DNA from: Roseobacter weihaiensis
Lineage (GTDB): Bacteria > Pseudomonadota > Alphaproteobacteria > Rhodobacterales > Rhodobacteraceae
Direction of reading: 5' to 3'
Assembly (NCBI RefSeq): GCF_020622345.1
Contig: NZ_JACNMO010000026.1
Location: 1 to 64,000 of the forward strand
Length of the DNA stretch: 64,000 nt
Shown here: in pieces, positions 1-6,744 of the stretch
How the letters are laid out: every line of letters starts with the position of its first letter
How positions within the stretch are numbered: position 1 is the stretch's first letter
Position numbers and translations under genes: made by a program
The notes under the pieces: model-generated
Told to the model about the DNA's origin: nothing
The model's database searches: none
The model's input: the letters and a program-made list of their open reading frames with translations, nothing else

Positions 1-374
1 ACGTGCCGCCAATGGTCCGGGCAGGCATCCTCCGGTGGGATGTTTTCAGCCTCGATCTGATCGATGGCGAGTAGCACCGCTTCGACCTTAGGCCACCCGG
101 AAAGCCGCAACAGAGACACCCCGCCAGGCGTCACAAACGGCACCGTCGAATAGCGCTCGCGGGGGCGGACGGCTTGCAAGATATCGATCCGGCTTTCGAC
201 CGTGCCATAGTCGTTTGCGGCCCAGCGGACGAAGGCGAAGACGCTGCCGGGATCGACGCCGACGACGCGGACCGACCGACTCAGAATCCTCTCCTGAACG
301 ATCCTGCCGAAGCGCAGCCAGCGCTCGGTGCGGCCTTCGATCCATGTGAGTTCGATGGTCGTGCGCCCGCTCAT
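1..374 (-). CDS. DUF2840 domain protein of a conjugative element (partial, runs off left edge)
   Basis: An open frame of 124 codons starts at the ATG at 374-372 and has no stop before the window edge. The translated protein carries blocks I recognise from DUF2840: ELTWIEGRTERWLRFG near the start, GSVFAFVRWAANDYGTVESRIDI in two pieces around residues 43-65, then PFVTPGG and CPDHWRHV near residue 120. DUF2840 proteins have no known biochemical role. They sit in the alphaproteobacterial integrative elements that carry trb-type conjugation genes, normally just upstream of a TraF-like S26 peptidase. The ATG overlaps the TGA of the upstream HTH gene in a 4-base ATGA, so the two are probably translated together. 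The C-terminal end cannot be seen. Confidence 0.85.
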   Translation of the reverse strand, partial: MSGRTTIELTWIEGRTERWLRFGRIVQERILSRSVRVVGVDPGSVFAFVRWAANDYGTVESRIDILQAVRPRERYSTVPFVTPGGVSLLRLSGWPKVEAVLLAIDQIEAENIPPEDACPDHWRH

Positions 375-655
375 GAGCGCTTCTCGCCGATATAGGCTGG
401 CGAGATCGCCGCATGGCGTTTGGCCGGAAGGACGGTGTCGCCCGTGTCGTCAGACGTGGAGCTTTTCTCGCCGCGGCTGACCCAGGCTTGCAAATACTCG
501 ACCGCGTAAACGACACGGCCGCCGATCTTGGAATACTTCGGGCCGGTGCCGTAGGTGCGGTGCTTCTCCAGCGTTCGGCCGGACAGGCCGAGAAAACGGG
601 CGGCTTCAGGGGTTCTGAGATAGCGCGGCGGCAAGCCGGCATTGGGATCGGGCAT
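371..655 (-). CDS. AlpA/excisionase-like helix-turn-helix protein of the mobile element
   Basis: A 94-residue protein. Residues 10-55 read as a MerR/AlpA-type winged helix used by excisionases and small element regulators: RYLRTPEAARFLGLSGRTLEKHR, in two helices, then GTGPKYSKIGGRVVY and a partner helix ending in LQAWV. The tail is polar and low in conserved residues. It overlaps the DUF2840 gene by four bases. In related alphaproteobacterial elements this gene type sits at the head of the DUF2840-traF-transglycosylase block and is thought to control the element, which is inference here. Upstream (656-881) no gene is visible, so its promoter probably lies there. Confidence 0.8.
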   Translation of the reverse strand: MPDPNAGLPPRYLRTPEAARFLGLSGRTLEKHRTYGTGPKYSKIGGRVVYAVEYLQAWVSRGEKSSTSDDTGDTVLPAKRHAAISPAYIGEKRS

Positions 656-881
656 CGGGGGCTCCTCTGGTCATCGCGGGTCCGTCGCGGGATGCGAGGG
701 ACGGCTCGCGGCCAGAGAAGTGGAGAAGAGCACCCGGGAGGGATGACGAAGATTTTCGCGCGGAATCGTCACCCCTCGAAAGCGGACGACATCTGGTCAT
801 TTGATGGGATGTCGAACATCATGTCAGGGTTCCGTGAAAGCAGCTATTCTTGCGACCGGCCTGCCGTCTTTCCGCGCAACA

Positions 882-953
882 ACTGATCGCGGCGCCGATG
901 CCGCCGGTTGAACCGGTCACGAGGGCGCGTTTTCCCTTAAGCTGAAGGTCCAT
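882..953 (-). pseudogene. Stub of a short-chain dehydrogenase (first about 24 codons only)
   Basis: Reading leftward from an ATG at 953-951 gives MDLQLKGKRALVTGSTGGIG followed by AAIS. This is the beta1-glycine-loop-alpha start of a classical SDR with the TGxxxGIG cofactor motif. The similarity to SDRs stops near 882 and the frame runs on into unrelated residues, rich in Cys and Arg. The stub lies 21 bases downstream of the SnoaL-like gene on the same strand, so it was probably the last gene of that oxidoreductase cluster. It was cut off where the conjugative-element DNA now begins, so the point near 882 is a likely recombination junction. Confidence 0.7.
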
Positions 954-974
954 CTCCGGCTTCTTCGCTTTCGC

Positions 975-1385
975 CTACTGATTTTCCGCTTCACGCGGAT
1001 TGCCGGCGGCGAGGTCGACCAGCGGATTGAAGAACTCCTTGAAGTAAGTGAGCTTCCCATTCCGCGCTTCCGCCTTGGCGATGTAGGTGTTGTTGTAGGG
1101 CGCGCCGCTTTGCAGGGTCATGTCGCCCTTGAACTCGACAAAGGCGAGATCGGGGTCTTCCGCCTGATAAGCTGTCACGTCAAAGAAGCGCATCCTGGTA
1201 CGCTGTATGAAAGCGCTGGCGAGGGTGGTGCGGATGGCGTCTGCGCCTTCAAAACGGCTTGGAGAGCCTTCTGGCACATAAGGGAACTCCATCACGCCAT
1301 CGTCATTCCAGAGCGGCATGACCTCGTCCACATCGCGTGTCTCAAGGGCGCGCAAAAAGCGCTCGGCAAGTTCTGCTGTTGCCAT
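975..1385 (-). CDS. SnoaL/NTF2-like protein
   Basis: A 136-residue single-domain protein with the look of the NTF2-like SnoaL fold. It has an N-terminal helix with ERFLRALETRDVDEVMPLW, the strand GVMEFPY, an EGADAIR helix around residue 48, and a C-terminal strand run ending in GKLTYFKEFFNP. Such proteins are ketosteroid-isomerase relatives that may be enzymes or ligand-binding partners of small-molecule pathways; the substrate cannot be told from sequence. It is the third gene of a minus-strand cluster with an NmrA-like and an SDR gene, which points to a shared job in oxidising or reducing a small organic compound. Confidence 0.75.
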   Translation of the reverse strand: MATAELAERFLRALETRDVDEVMPLWNDDGVMEFPYVPEGSPSRFEGADAIRTTLASAFIQRTRMRFFDVTAYQAEDPDLAFVEFKGDMTLQSGAPYNNTYIAKAEARNGKLTYFKEFFNPLVDLAAGNPREAENQ

Positions 1386-1435
1386 TTCTATCTCCTAAAA
1401 CTGGGCTGCGTTGTCGTCTTTGGCGGAGGTACGGC

Positions 1436-2191
1436 TTAGAAATTCCAGCCCTTCGTGAACCCGCCTTCGACAAGAATGTTCTGTCCGGTGATGAAGCTGG
1501 ACCGCGGGGACATGAGGTAGAGGACGAGATCGGCGACTTCGTTGACCTCGCCTGGACGCTTCATCGGAATGCGCGATTTGAGCGTTTTCAGAAGTTCCGG
1601 CGGAACAGTGTCGAGAATGTCGGTATTGATGACGCCCGGCGCGACGGTGTTGACGCGGATGTTTTTCGCAGCGCCTTCGATCGCGGCCACTCGGGTCAGC
1701 GCTTCAACGCCCGCTTTCGCCGCCGCATACGCGCCGTAGCCGGGAGAGGCGTAAGTCGCGGTCTGAGAGCTCATATTGACGATTGAGCCGCCGTTTTCCT
1801 GCATAACGGCCATCTGCGCCTTGAGGCCGTAAAACGTGCCGGTGAGATTGACAGCGATGTCGAGGTCCCATTGCGGTGTCGTCATCTCAGTGATCGGCGT
1901 GTTCACGCCCGAACCTGCGTTGTTGAACACGAGATCGAGACCGCCGAACCGCTCAATGGTCTTGTCCACCATATCCTTGGCTTCGGCTTCCTTTGTCACA
2001 TCCGTGCGAACAAAGAGGGCTTGGCCGCCTGCAGCCTCGACTTCGGCGACGGCTTCGCCGCCCTCTTTTTCACGCCGGGCGGCGATGACGACATTGGCGC
2101 CGTATCCGCCAAGGGCGACGGCGACGGCGCGGCCCATGCCGCCGGTGGCGCCTGTGAGGAGCGCAGTTTTTCCTTTGAAGTCTTCAAACAT
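1436..2191 (-). CDS. Short-chain dehydrogenase/reductase (classical SDR)
   Basis: A 251-residue protein of normal classical SDR length. The NAD(P) glycine motif TGATGGMG is at residues 13-20, NNAG at 90-93, the catalytic Ser near 141-142 and the YxxxK pair at Tyr155 and Lys159. The C-terminal region has PGVINTDI and ends in ITGQNILVEGG plus a short tail, as in glucose 1-dehydrogenase-like SDRs. It should be a soluble NAD(P)-dependent alcohol or ketone oxidoreductase with unknown substrate. It follows the NmrA-like gene by 15 bases and precedes the SnoaL-like gene by 50, so the three are probably one transcript. Confidence 0.88.
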   Translation of the reverse strand: MFEDFKGKTALLTGATGGMGRAVAVALGGYGANVVIAARREKEGGEAVAEVEAAGGQALFVRTDVTKEAEAKDMVDKTIERFGGLDLVFNNAGSGVNTPITEMTTPQWDLDIAVNLTGTFYGLKAQMAVMQENGGSIVNMSSQTATYASPGYGAYAAAKAGVEALTRVAAIEGAAKNIRVNTVAPGVINTDILDTVPPELLKTLKSRIPMKRPGEVNEVADLVLYLMSPRSSFITGQNILVEGGFTKGWNF

Positions 2192-2206
2192 GTCTGTTTC
2201 CTGTGG

Positions 2207-3100
2207 TTAGCGTGGTTGAAAGTAGGAAGCGTGATCGAGAGCGAACTTCGCGAAACTCGTCGGTCGGCGCTGAAAGAGCGCTTCGAACTGTTCAGTGTGG
2301 ATCTTGGAAAAAGCGCCCGCCGCCGCAGCGTCGTAAACACCGCTGATTTCCAGTGGAGAACCTGTCGCTCTTGAATGATCGTCAAAGGCTTGACGGTCCT
2401 TGATCCATCGAAATGCCCGCCCCGACGCCCAGCTCAGACGCGCGCGCAGATCTTCGCCGGACAGGGCTTCCGGTCCGGTGAGGTAAACCGGTTCGGAGGG
2501 CAGTTCTGATGCGGGGCGTAGAAGGAGATCAGCGGCGGCAAAAGCAATGTCGCGACAGTCCAGCATTGCCATGCGCGCATCGCCCGTCGGCAAGTAGAAC
2601 GTATCGTCGCCTGGCCCATAAAGACCGGGCACGATCATGAAATGCTGCATAAAGATGGTCGGTCGCAGAATAGTGTGTTCAACATCCATGGCGCGGAGCA
2701 TTTCCTCGCCCGTCCAGTGAGCCGCCGGCGGCGTTCCCTCAACGGCGCCTTCGGAAACTGGACGCGCCGCATCGTTGCTGATCTTGACGATGCGCGACAC
2801 GCCTTTGGCGGCGCTAAGAACCGATCCTTGCCAGCCGACCATGTCGTTGCAGAGCGGCGTGATGAGGCACATGCGGTTGACGCCGTCGGCAAAGACCTCG
2901 GCAAGATCATCCGGATCGGTAGAAAACTTCACTGGATGGACGAGCGCTGGATCGATTGCCGTCAGCAACTGCGCCGCCGGACCATCCGGATCGCGCGTGG
3001 CCACCCGGATCTCGCCGACGCGGGGATCAAGCGACAAAAGATGGACAAGCTCGCGCCCGATATTGCCCGTAGCGCCGGTGACAAGAACGGTCGGCATCAT
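2207..3100 (-). CDS. NmrA-family NAD(P)-binding protein (atypical SDR)
   Basis: A 297-residue protein with an N-terminal Rossmann motif, VLVTGATGNIGRELV, at about residues 5-19. It lacks the classical YxxxK catalytic pair, which is typical of NmrA-like atypical SDRs. Residues 115-160 have HWTGEEMLRAMD and HTILRPTIFMQHF, and MAMLDCRDIAFAAADLLL follows near 180; both blocks are common in NmrA/ycnD-type quinone reductases and NAD(P)H sensors. It is the first gene of the minus-strand oxidoreductase cluster. The start chosen is the first ATG; a second Met follows at once, so either could be used. Confidence 0.85.
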   Translation of the reverse strand: MMPTVLVTGATGNIGRELVHLLSLDPRVGEIRVATRDPDGPAAQLLTAIDPALVHPVKFSTDPDDLAEVFADGVNRMCLITPLCNDMVGWQGSVLSAAKGVSRIVKISNDAARPVSEGAVEGTPPAAHWTGEEMLRAMDVEHTILRPTIFMQHFMIVPGLYGPGDDTFYLPTGDARMAMLDCRDIAFAAADLLLRPASELPSEPVYLTGPEALSGEDLRARLSWASGRAFRWIKDRQAFDDHSRATGSPLEISGVYDAAAAGAFSKIHTEQFEALFQRRPTSFAKFALDHASYFQPR

Positions 3101-3527
3101 CGCCGTTCCTTTCTTGCCACGCGAGCGGCGGCCTTTTCCTTTCTTGACCTGCCACCCTCAGGTAGAACCACGTCAAAAATACTTGAAGTCATTTCTCGTC
3201 CGCTCCGGTTGAAACGCCTTGTTCCAAGACGTTTTTCTTGTGAGCGAGCGTAGAGAACTGTCAGATCGCCGTAATTACATGAAACGGATGATCAATGACG
3301 TGATCCGAACGCAATGCGACGATACCTAGAACGGAAAAGCGGGCAGCTCTATTGCCGCTTCATAATCATACCTTGCGGTAGTGGCGCACGACACTCTGTG
3401 GCACCAGCGGACAAATGGTTTTGCAAAGAAGGGTCGCCTATCTCCAGATTTTGGGGACCGGGCATTGTTTCTGAAGCATCCAAAAACCGCACGATCCAAT
3501 TAGCGGGCAGTTTGGGGAGATATCCAC
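3101..3527. other. 427-base stretch with no recognised gene
   Basis: This lies between the start of the NmrA-like gene and the luciferase-like remnant. It should contain the promoter of the oxidoreductase cluster. A short open frame on the plus strand crosses it but has no family likeness, and it runs antisense into the next remnant. I saw no tRNA, clear terminator or long repeat. Confidence 0.5.
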
Positions 3528-3740
3528 TTAGGCAGACTCGGAGTACAAATCCGCTAGTTTCTCAAATGTTGCTTTCGGCGGAACAGCGTATTTGGTCGTG
3601 TGCAGCGGGTGTCTCAGGGGCAGCACGACGGCCGCAGTGGCGAGCACGATGTCGGACGTGTCGGCCGCCAGAAATCCGAGATAGACCCAAGGGTTGAAAA
3701 GCGTGCCGGCGTCGCCGAAATTCGGATCTGGGCCGATCGC
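3528..3740 (-). pseudogene. Fragment of a luciferase-like (LLM) monooxygenase
   Basis: Reading leftward gives IGPDPNFGDAGTLFNPWVYL, then GFLAADTSDIVLATAAVV and LPLRHPLHTTK. This is the N-terminal beta-strand region of flavin-dependent luciferase-like monooxygenases (the block before the usual KEAATLDxLSGGR region). After TTK the protein diverges and ends at 3528. Only about 60 of some 330 residues remain. Upstream the likeness ends near 3740, where an alpha/beta hydrolase remnant begins on the other strand. It is dead DNA joined by recombination, not a functional short gene. Confidence 0.7.
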
Positions 3741-3744
3741 CGAC

Positions 3745-4017
3745 AGGCTTCGCGCTGTCAATGACGCGCCCCTCTACGACGCCGGCAAGATGCGTTCGAG
3801 TGTCCTGATACTCCGATCCGGAAATGACTTCTGGTCCCGTCCGGTCGATGTGACGACCATGGCTGAAGACCTGACCGCATCTGCAGATGTGACGGTCCAC
3901 GAACTGCCAGGCGCCTCCCACTACATCCATCTCGAGCCTGGAAAAGGGCGCGACGCCTTTTTCCGCGTCGTCACCGACTGCCTGGCCGACGGCGCCGAAG
4001 CGGCTGGCGAAGGCTGA
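3745..4017 (+). pseudogene. C-terminal remnant of an alpha/beta hydrolase
   Basis: The plus-strand frame ending at 4017 reads DAPLYDAGKMRSSVLILRSG, then NDFWSRP, and later VHELPGASHYIHLE. This is the last third of an alpha/beta-hydrolase fold. The Asp of the SGxxD-type turn and the His of ASHYIHLE correspond to the acid and histidine of the catalytic triad. The nucleophile elbow and everything before it are missing, because the frame runs into DNA antisense to the luciferase-like fragment. The natural stop is kept and another gene start with a good ribosome site follows 34 bases later, so this was the end of one operon gene. Confidence 0.7.
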
Positions 4018-4051
4018 AGCGACATCCGAACCATCGAAGAGGAGACCGCAA

Positions 4052-4171
4052 ATGTTCCTTAGAACGATCTTCGTCACGCTCTTGGCCATCGTCTCGTCCG
4101 TTTGCCCAAAAGCAAAGATTATTGGCGTGTTGGTGAATGTAAAATCCTGCTACGCCAGACAACATGATTAA
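4052..4171 (+). pseudogene. Truncated start of a secreted or membrane protein
   Basis: A GGAGA ribosome site at 4040-4044 precedes ATG at 4052. The frame begins MFLRTIFVTLLAIVSSVCP, which looks like a signal peptide or first membrane helix, then becomes unlike any protein and stops after 39 codons. It follows the alpha/beta-hydrolase remnant in the same direction, so it was probably the next gene of that operon, cut near 4110. It could instead be a genuine small peptide gene, but the overlap with the acetyltransferase gene on the other strand argues against this. Confidence 0.4.
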
Positions 4172-4559
4172 GTGCCGAGACATACTGGGAGAAGCCAGAC
4201 CGTTTCAAAATCCGGGTCATGGATTCGCCATGTCGGTTTGCGTTTGCTATGACCGCAAAGAGAGGCGCACCGGCCTGCAGCTCAACTACGCTTTGAAACA
4301 GGGATGTGCCGATGCCTTGGTGCCGAGCATCTGGTGTGACCCAAAGCCCGATCTCACGCGATTTACTAAATAGGACGGTAACCGCGCGTAAGCTGTTACT
4401 GGAAAAATCGGCCCAGGCAATGACCGGCTGGCAGGCCTTCACCTGACTTTGTGGTCTGAAAAACGTGCGACACACCCCGGAAGCTTCCGCGAAGGAACGC
4501 CAGGCCTCACTCGTCGGAAAACTCCGCATCAGAATCGATCTGTCCAAAGTCGGTTTCAT
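4119..4559 (-). CDS. GNAT-family acetyltransferase-like protein
   Basis: A protein of up to 146 residues. The centre holds the acetyl-CoA loop signature of GNAT enzymes, IGLWVTPDARHQGIGTSLF (R/QxxGxG/A type), around residues 70-88. It is followed by FAVIANANRHGESMTRILKR and SGF, the usual motif B helix and strand. The N-terminal strands are short and unusual. The first ATG overlaps the preceding gene by 53 bases, so the true start may be the Met at residue 11, which still overlaps. It is the last gene of a five-gene minus-strand operon of unknown function. A GNAT next to a toxin-like gene could modify a cargo or be an antidote; this is speculation. Confidence 0.65.
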   Translation of the reverse strand: MKPTLDRSILMRSFPTSEAWRSFAEASGVCRTFFRPQSQVKACQPVIAWADFSSNSLRAVTVLFSKSREIGLWVTPDARHQGIGTSLFQSVVELQAGAPLFAVIANANRHGESMTRILKRSGFSQYVSALNHVVWRSRILHSPTRQ

Positions 4560-5034
4560 ACTTCAACAAGAGTGCCTCCATTTCATCGACGGACTTCCCC
4601 TCGATGCAGTGCCATCGGATAAAGGCGTCAACATGCTCCGACACACGCTCATCCAAAGACACCAGCAGAACCAACTCGTTCACAGGGGTTTCGCCATCAG
4701 GTAGGCGACCTGAATTGAGAAACGCGTACAGCGGATAAAACGCGCCGGGCCCCGTCGCCTCCGGATAGACCGGTTTCGCGTCATCGTTCTCGTTCACGAC
4801 CAACCGAAGACCTCGCAGAGAACCAGAATGTGTCACGCTCAGAATTGGATTCCCGTCGCGTTCGGCATCGTATAGCGGCGCAAAGCCCGCCATATCCTCG
4901 CCCAAAACCGCGCGCACACGTTCAGCCCAGTAGAGTTCGAGCATCAAAAATTCAAAATCTTCGGTCCGCCAGTCCGAGAATGGAAAAGCTGAGTGTCGGC
5001 GAATATCGGCAAGCGTGTAGCTAGGGGGTGTCAT
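4507..5034 (-). CDS. Acidic protein of unknown function, possible immunity protein
   Basis: A 175-residue soluble acidic protein with no signal or membrane segment and no family I recognise. It is rich in Asp and Glu, especially at the C-terminus (DSDAEFSDE). Its features are aromatic-rich helices at residues 20-45 (FEFLMLELYWAERV), a strand-rich middle (NPILSVTHSGSLRGLRLVV) and a C-terminal helical part. It begins six bases after the toxin-like gene ends, the usual position for an antidote. Acidic charge and that position fit an immunity protein, but no sequence likeness proves it. Confidence 0.6.
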   Translation of the reverse strand: MTPPSYTLADIRRHSAFPFSDWRTEDFEFLMLELYWAERVRAVLGEDMAGFAPLYDAERDGNPILSVTHSGSLRGLRLVVNENDDAKPVYPEATGPGAFYPLYAFLNSGRLPDGETPVNELVLLVSLDERVSEHVDAFIRWHCIEGKSVDEMEALLLKYETDFGQIDSDAEFSDE

Positions 5035-5040
5035 CTGGAC

Positions 5041-5568
5041 CTATGCGATAAAGTTTGGCGACGGGCCGTAACTGTCAACGTCGTAGCGTTTGCCACCGCT
5101 GGGATCTGAGGCAGGAAACGTCTTTTCACCCAGATGGCCAGCAGGGGGACGCGTTGCAACCCAGCGTTCCAACCGCACTTTCGCCTGCGTGCGCACGTTG
5201 CGTTGGCGTCGGTTCAGCAATCCCCATGTCATTTGAGACAATCCAATCGCTGCTGCGGCAGTGATAGGTGATCCGTTGTTCACAAGTGGTGGCGAGCCAA
5301 TTGTGCTGCCAGTGGTTCCGCCACAATCCCGTCCTTGAGCGTGTACACGCACCGAATAGGGACGCGGGCAATTGCCGGAAACACAGGTATCTGTTCTTGG
5401 TACGGCCCGCGTTTGGGGAATCGTTTTGGCATCTGGCCTTGTGGCCTCATAAACCTCGTTTGCTAGAATAACTGTGCCAACTGTAATGATGGTCCCACCA
5501 ACCGCCCAAAGAACCCATCCAGGAGGTCCGCCAGCCGCCGCTGGGGCCATAATCGCATAACCGCTCAT
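5041..5568 (-). CDS. Membrane-anchored protein with toxin-like C-terminal domain, unrecognised
   Basis: The chosen start is the ATG at 5568-5566. It overlaps the upstream stop in ATGA; an ATG five codons earlier is also possible. Residues 8-35 form a Gly/Ala-rich membrane or membrane-inserting helix (GWVLWAVGGTIITVGTVILA). A Cys-containing segment with CVSGNCPRPYSVRVHAQG follows, then DCGGTTGSTIGSPP. The C-terminus is basic, RRQRNVRTQAKVRLERW, and ends in SDPSGGKRYDVDSYGPSPNF. This layout (short helix, small basic globular domain, conserved-looking RYDVDSYG end) resembles orphan toxin domains of polymorphic or type VI effectors in its general plan. I cannot name the family or the activity. 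Confidence 0.55.
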   Translation of the reverse strand: MSGYAIMAPAAAGGPPGWVLWAVGGTIITVGTVILANEVYEATRPDAKTIPQTRAVPRTDTCVSGNCPRPYSVRVHAQGRDCGGTTGSTIGSPPLVNNGSPITAAAAIGLSQMTWGLLNRRQRNVRTQAKVRLERWVATRPPAGHLGEKTFPASDPSGGKRYDVDSYGPSPNFIA

Positions 5569-5927
5569 TCTGTTGTCTCCCACCTCTGGTGAAACGCCAT
5601 GGCCATCAGTATGATATGACGGGCCTTGGTATTCCCCCTCAATGCAGGATGTTGAATGATATACGCAAAGTTCTGATCGGTCGCTATATCGATACCGCGT
5701 TGCAGACAGAGCGCAAGCAGCCCCCGCTGATATAGCCCATTGTCAGTCAACGTGACGACCCGATGCCACATCTTCCAGTCGCCTGTTTGCCGATAGGCGG
5801 TGACCTGCCTGCGCAGGGTGGGGTCTTCGTTCGCGAGATCGACCTCGAATGCACGTAGCCCAGTTTCGAGCGAACGATTCTCTTCAAGCTCTTCAAATGC
5901 CGCGAACTGAGATCTAGAAAAACGCAT
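5565..5927 (-). CDS. Small protein of unknown function in the toxin-like operon
   Basis: A 120-residue protein with no signal peptide or membrane helix and a probable all-helical fold. It begins MRFSRSQFAAFEELEENRSL and ends MAMAFHQRW. The middle has LRRQVTAYRQTGDWKMWHRVV, then LALCLQRGIDIATDQNFAYI. No family is recognised. It overlaps the next gene by four bases (ATGA) and the previous one by 14, so the set is tightly coupled. It may be a chaperone or adaptor for the membrane-anchored protein after it, which is inference from position only. Confidence 0.6.
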   Translation of the reverse strand: MRFSRSQFAAFEELEENRSLETGLRAFEVDLANEDPTLRRQVTAYRQTGDWKMWHRVVTLTDNGLYQRGLLALCLQRGIDIATDQNFAYIIQHPALRGNTKARHIILMAMAFHQRWETTE

Positions 5928-6135
5928 TAAAATCGCCGTTTTGGTATTTCTTCATCATGTGCTGGTCAATAGCGTTTCTGACATCAAAAGGGTTTCGGGG
6001 GGTGAAGCAACCGACGCCGGTTTCTGACATGAATTGGCTGACCAACCAGAAGTCTTTCGTCGGCGACGCGCCCCATTCGAGCTCTGACACGGTACGAGCG
6101 AAACGCCTTGTAGGCGCTGTGGTCATTCCAGTCAT
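5914..6135 (-). CDS. Small protein of unknown function, first gene of the toxin-like operon
   Basis: A 73-residue protein starting MTGMTTAPTRRFART, with a basic N-terminus and a C-terminal half containing GCFTPRNPFDVRNAIDQHMM and a terminal NAFF. An in-frame stop lies just upstream of the ATG, so the start is bounded. It overlaps the next gene by 14 bases. There is no family likeness. It may be the surviving end of a longer gene or a real small partner; the tight overlap favours a real gene. Confidence 0.5.
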   Translation of the reverse strand: MTGMTTAPTRRFARTVSELEWGASPTKDFWLVSQFMSETGVGCFTPRNPFDVRNAIDQHMMKKYQNGDFNAFF

Positions 6136-6477
6136 CGATCAAAATCCAAACCTAGCGCGCGACTTAACGTTCGGCGGACCAAGAGGGGCGGCTATGTCGG
6201 CTGCTGCACGGGCGATGGATCTGCACACCTATTTGAAATACTGCTGTTCAGGAGTCGTCAATGACGCGCATCAAGACGTTACTTACAGCCTCTTCACCCA
6301 TTCTAAGCGATCACCAGTTGGTAACTGGCGACTGTCATATATCGTTTGTTGAAGGTACGATTTTGCATGGCACCCGTTTTTGCATGGCATCCGTTGGCGT
6401 GCCATCGGGCCCTATCGCCACAAGTCGGTATTCCACCCGCTCGACACCCGGAAAGGGGAGACGTCAAAACCTGGTGG
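6136..6477. other. 342-base stretch without a recognised gene; contains a tandem repeat
   Basis: This lies between the start of the toxin-like operon and the truncated transglycosylase. It should hold the operon promoter. Short open frames exist on both strands but none has family likeness. The only structure seen is a 17-bp-period tandem repeat listed separately. The switch from operon DNA to conjugative-element DNA must lie here or just inside 6478-6540. Confidence 0.4.
6361..6393. repeat. Two tandem copies of a 16-base unit, period 17
   Basis: TTTTGCATGGCACCCG at 6361-6376 is followed by TTTTGCATGGCATCCG at 6378-6393, with one mismatch. The inverted form TGCCA follows at 6400-6404. It may be a protein-binding site or leftover of a mobile-element end. 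Confidence 0.6.
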
Positions 6478-6741
6478 TTAAGCAAAGCGCTTTCCGACAT
6501 TCAGCCTGTCGTCCGGAGCGGCGGCTTGTGTGACGGCACCGATCCATCGTTCCGGGATCTCGAACCGTTGCGAGGCTTCAGCGATATGAGCGTCGAGACC
6601 TTCGCTCTGCGCTGAAGTGGTGGCGAGCGGCTCGGTCGTGTCCAATGCATCTGCGGCAGGTGCATTGGCACAGCCGGAAAGTGCGATCAGGATGACGGAA
6701 GCGGCGATGAAACGACGACCGGAAAGGAGAAGGATGGACAT
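6478..6741 (-). pseudogene. Truncated lytic transglycosylase of a conjugative element
   Basis: The protein starts with a lipoprotein-type signal (RFIAASVILIALSGCANAP, lipobox LSGC) and continues to HIAEASQRFEIPERWIGAV. That is the first helix of the soluble lytic transglycosylase domain, which in full-length proteins continues RxESxG with the catalytic Glu. Here the likeness stops after WIGAV and the frame ends 20 residues later, so the catalytic domain is gone. The gene follows the TraF-like peptidase by three bases, the standard order in alphaproteobacterial trb elements, where it opens the cell wall for the mating channel. Confidence 0.75.
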
Positions 6742-6744
6742 CGC

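Noticed and set aside
6261-6533. Plus-strand frame opposite the truncated transglycosylase
   Set aside because: It has no domain and overlaps a recognisable lipoprotein signal and transglycosylase start on the minus strand.
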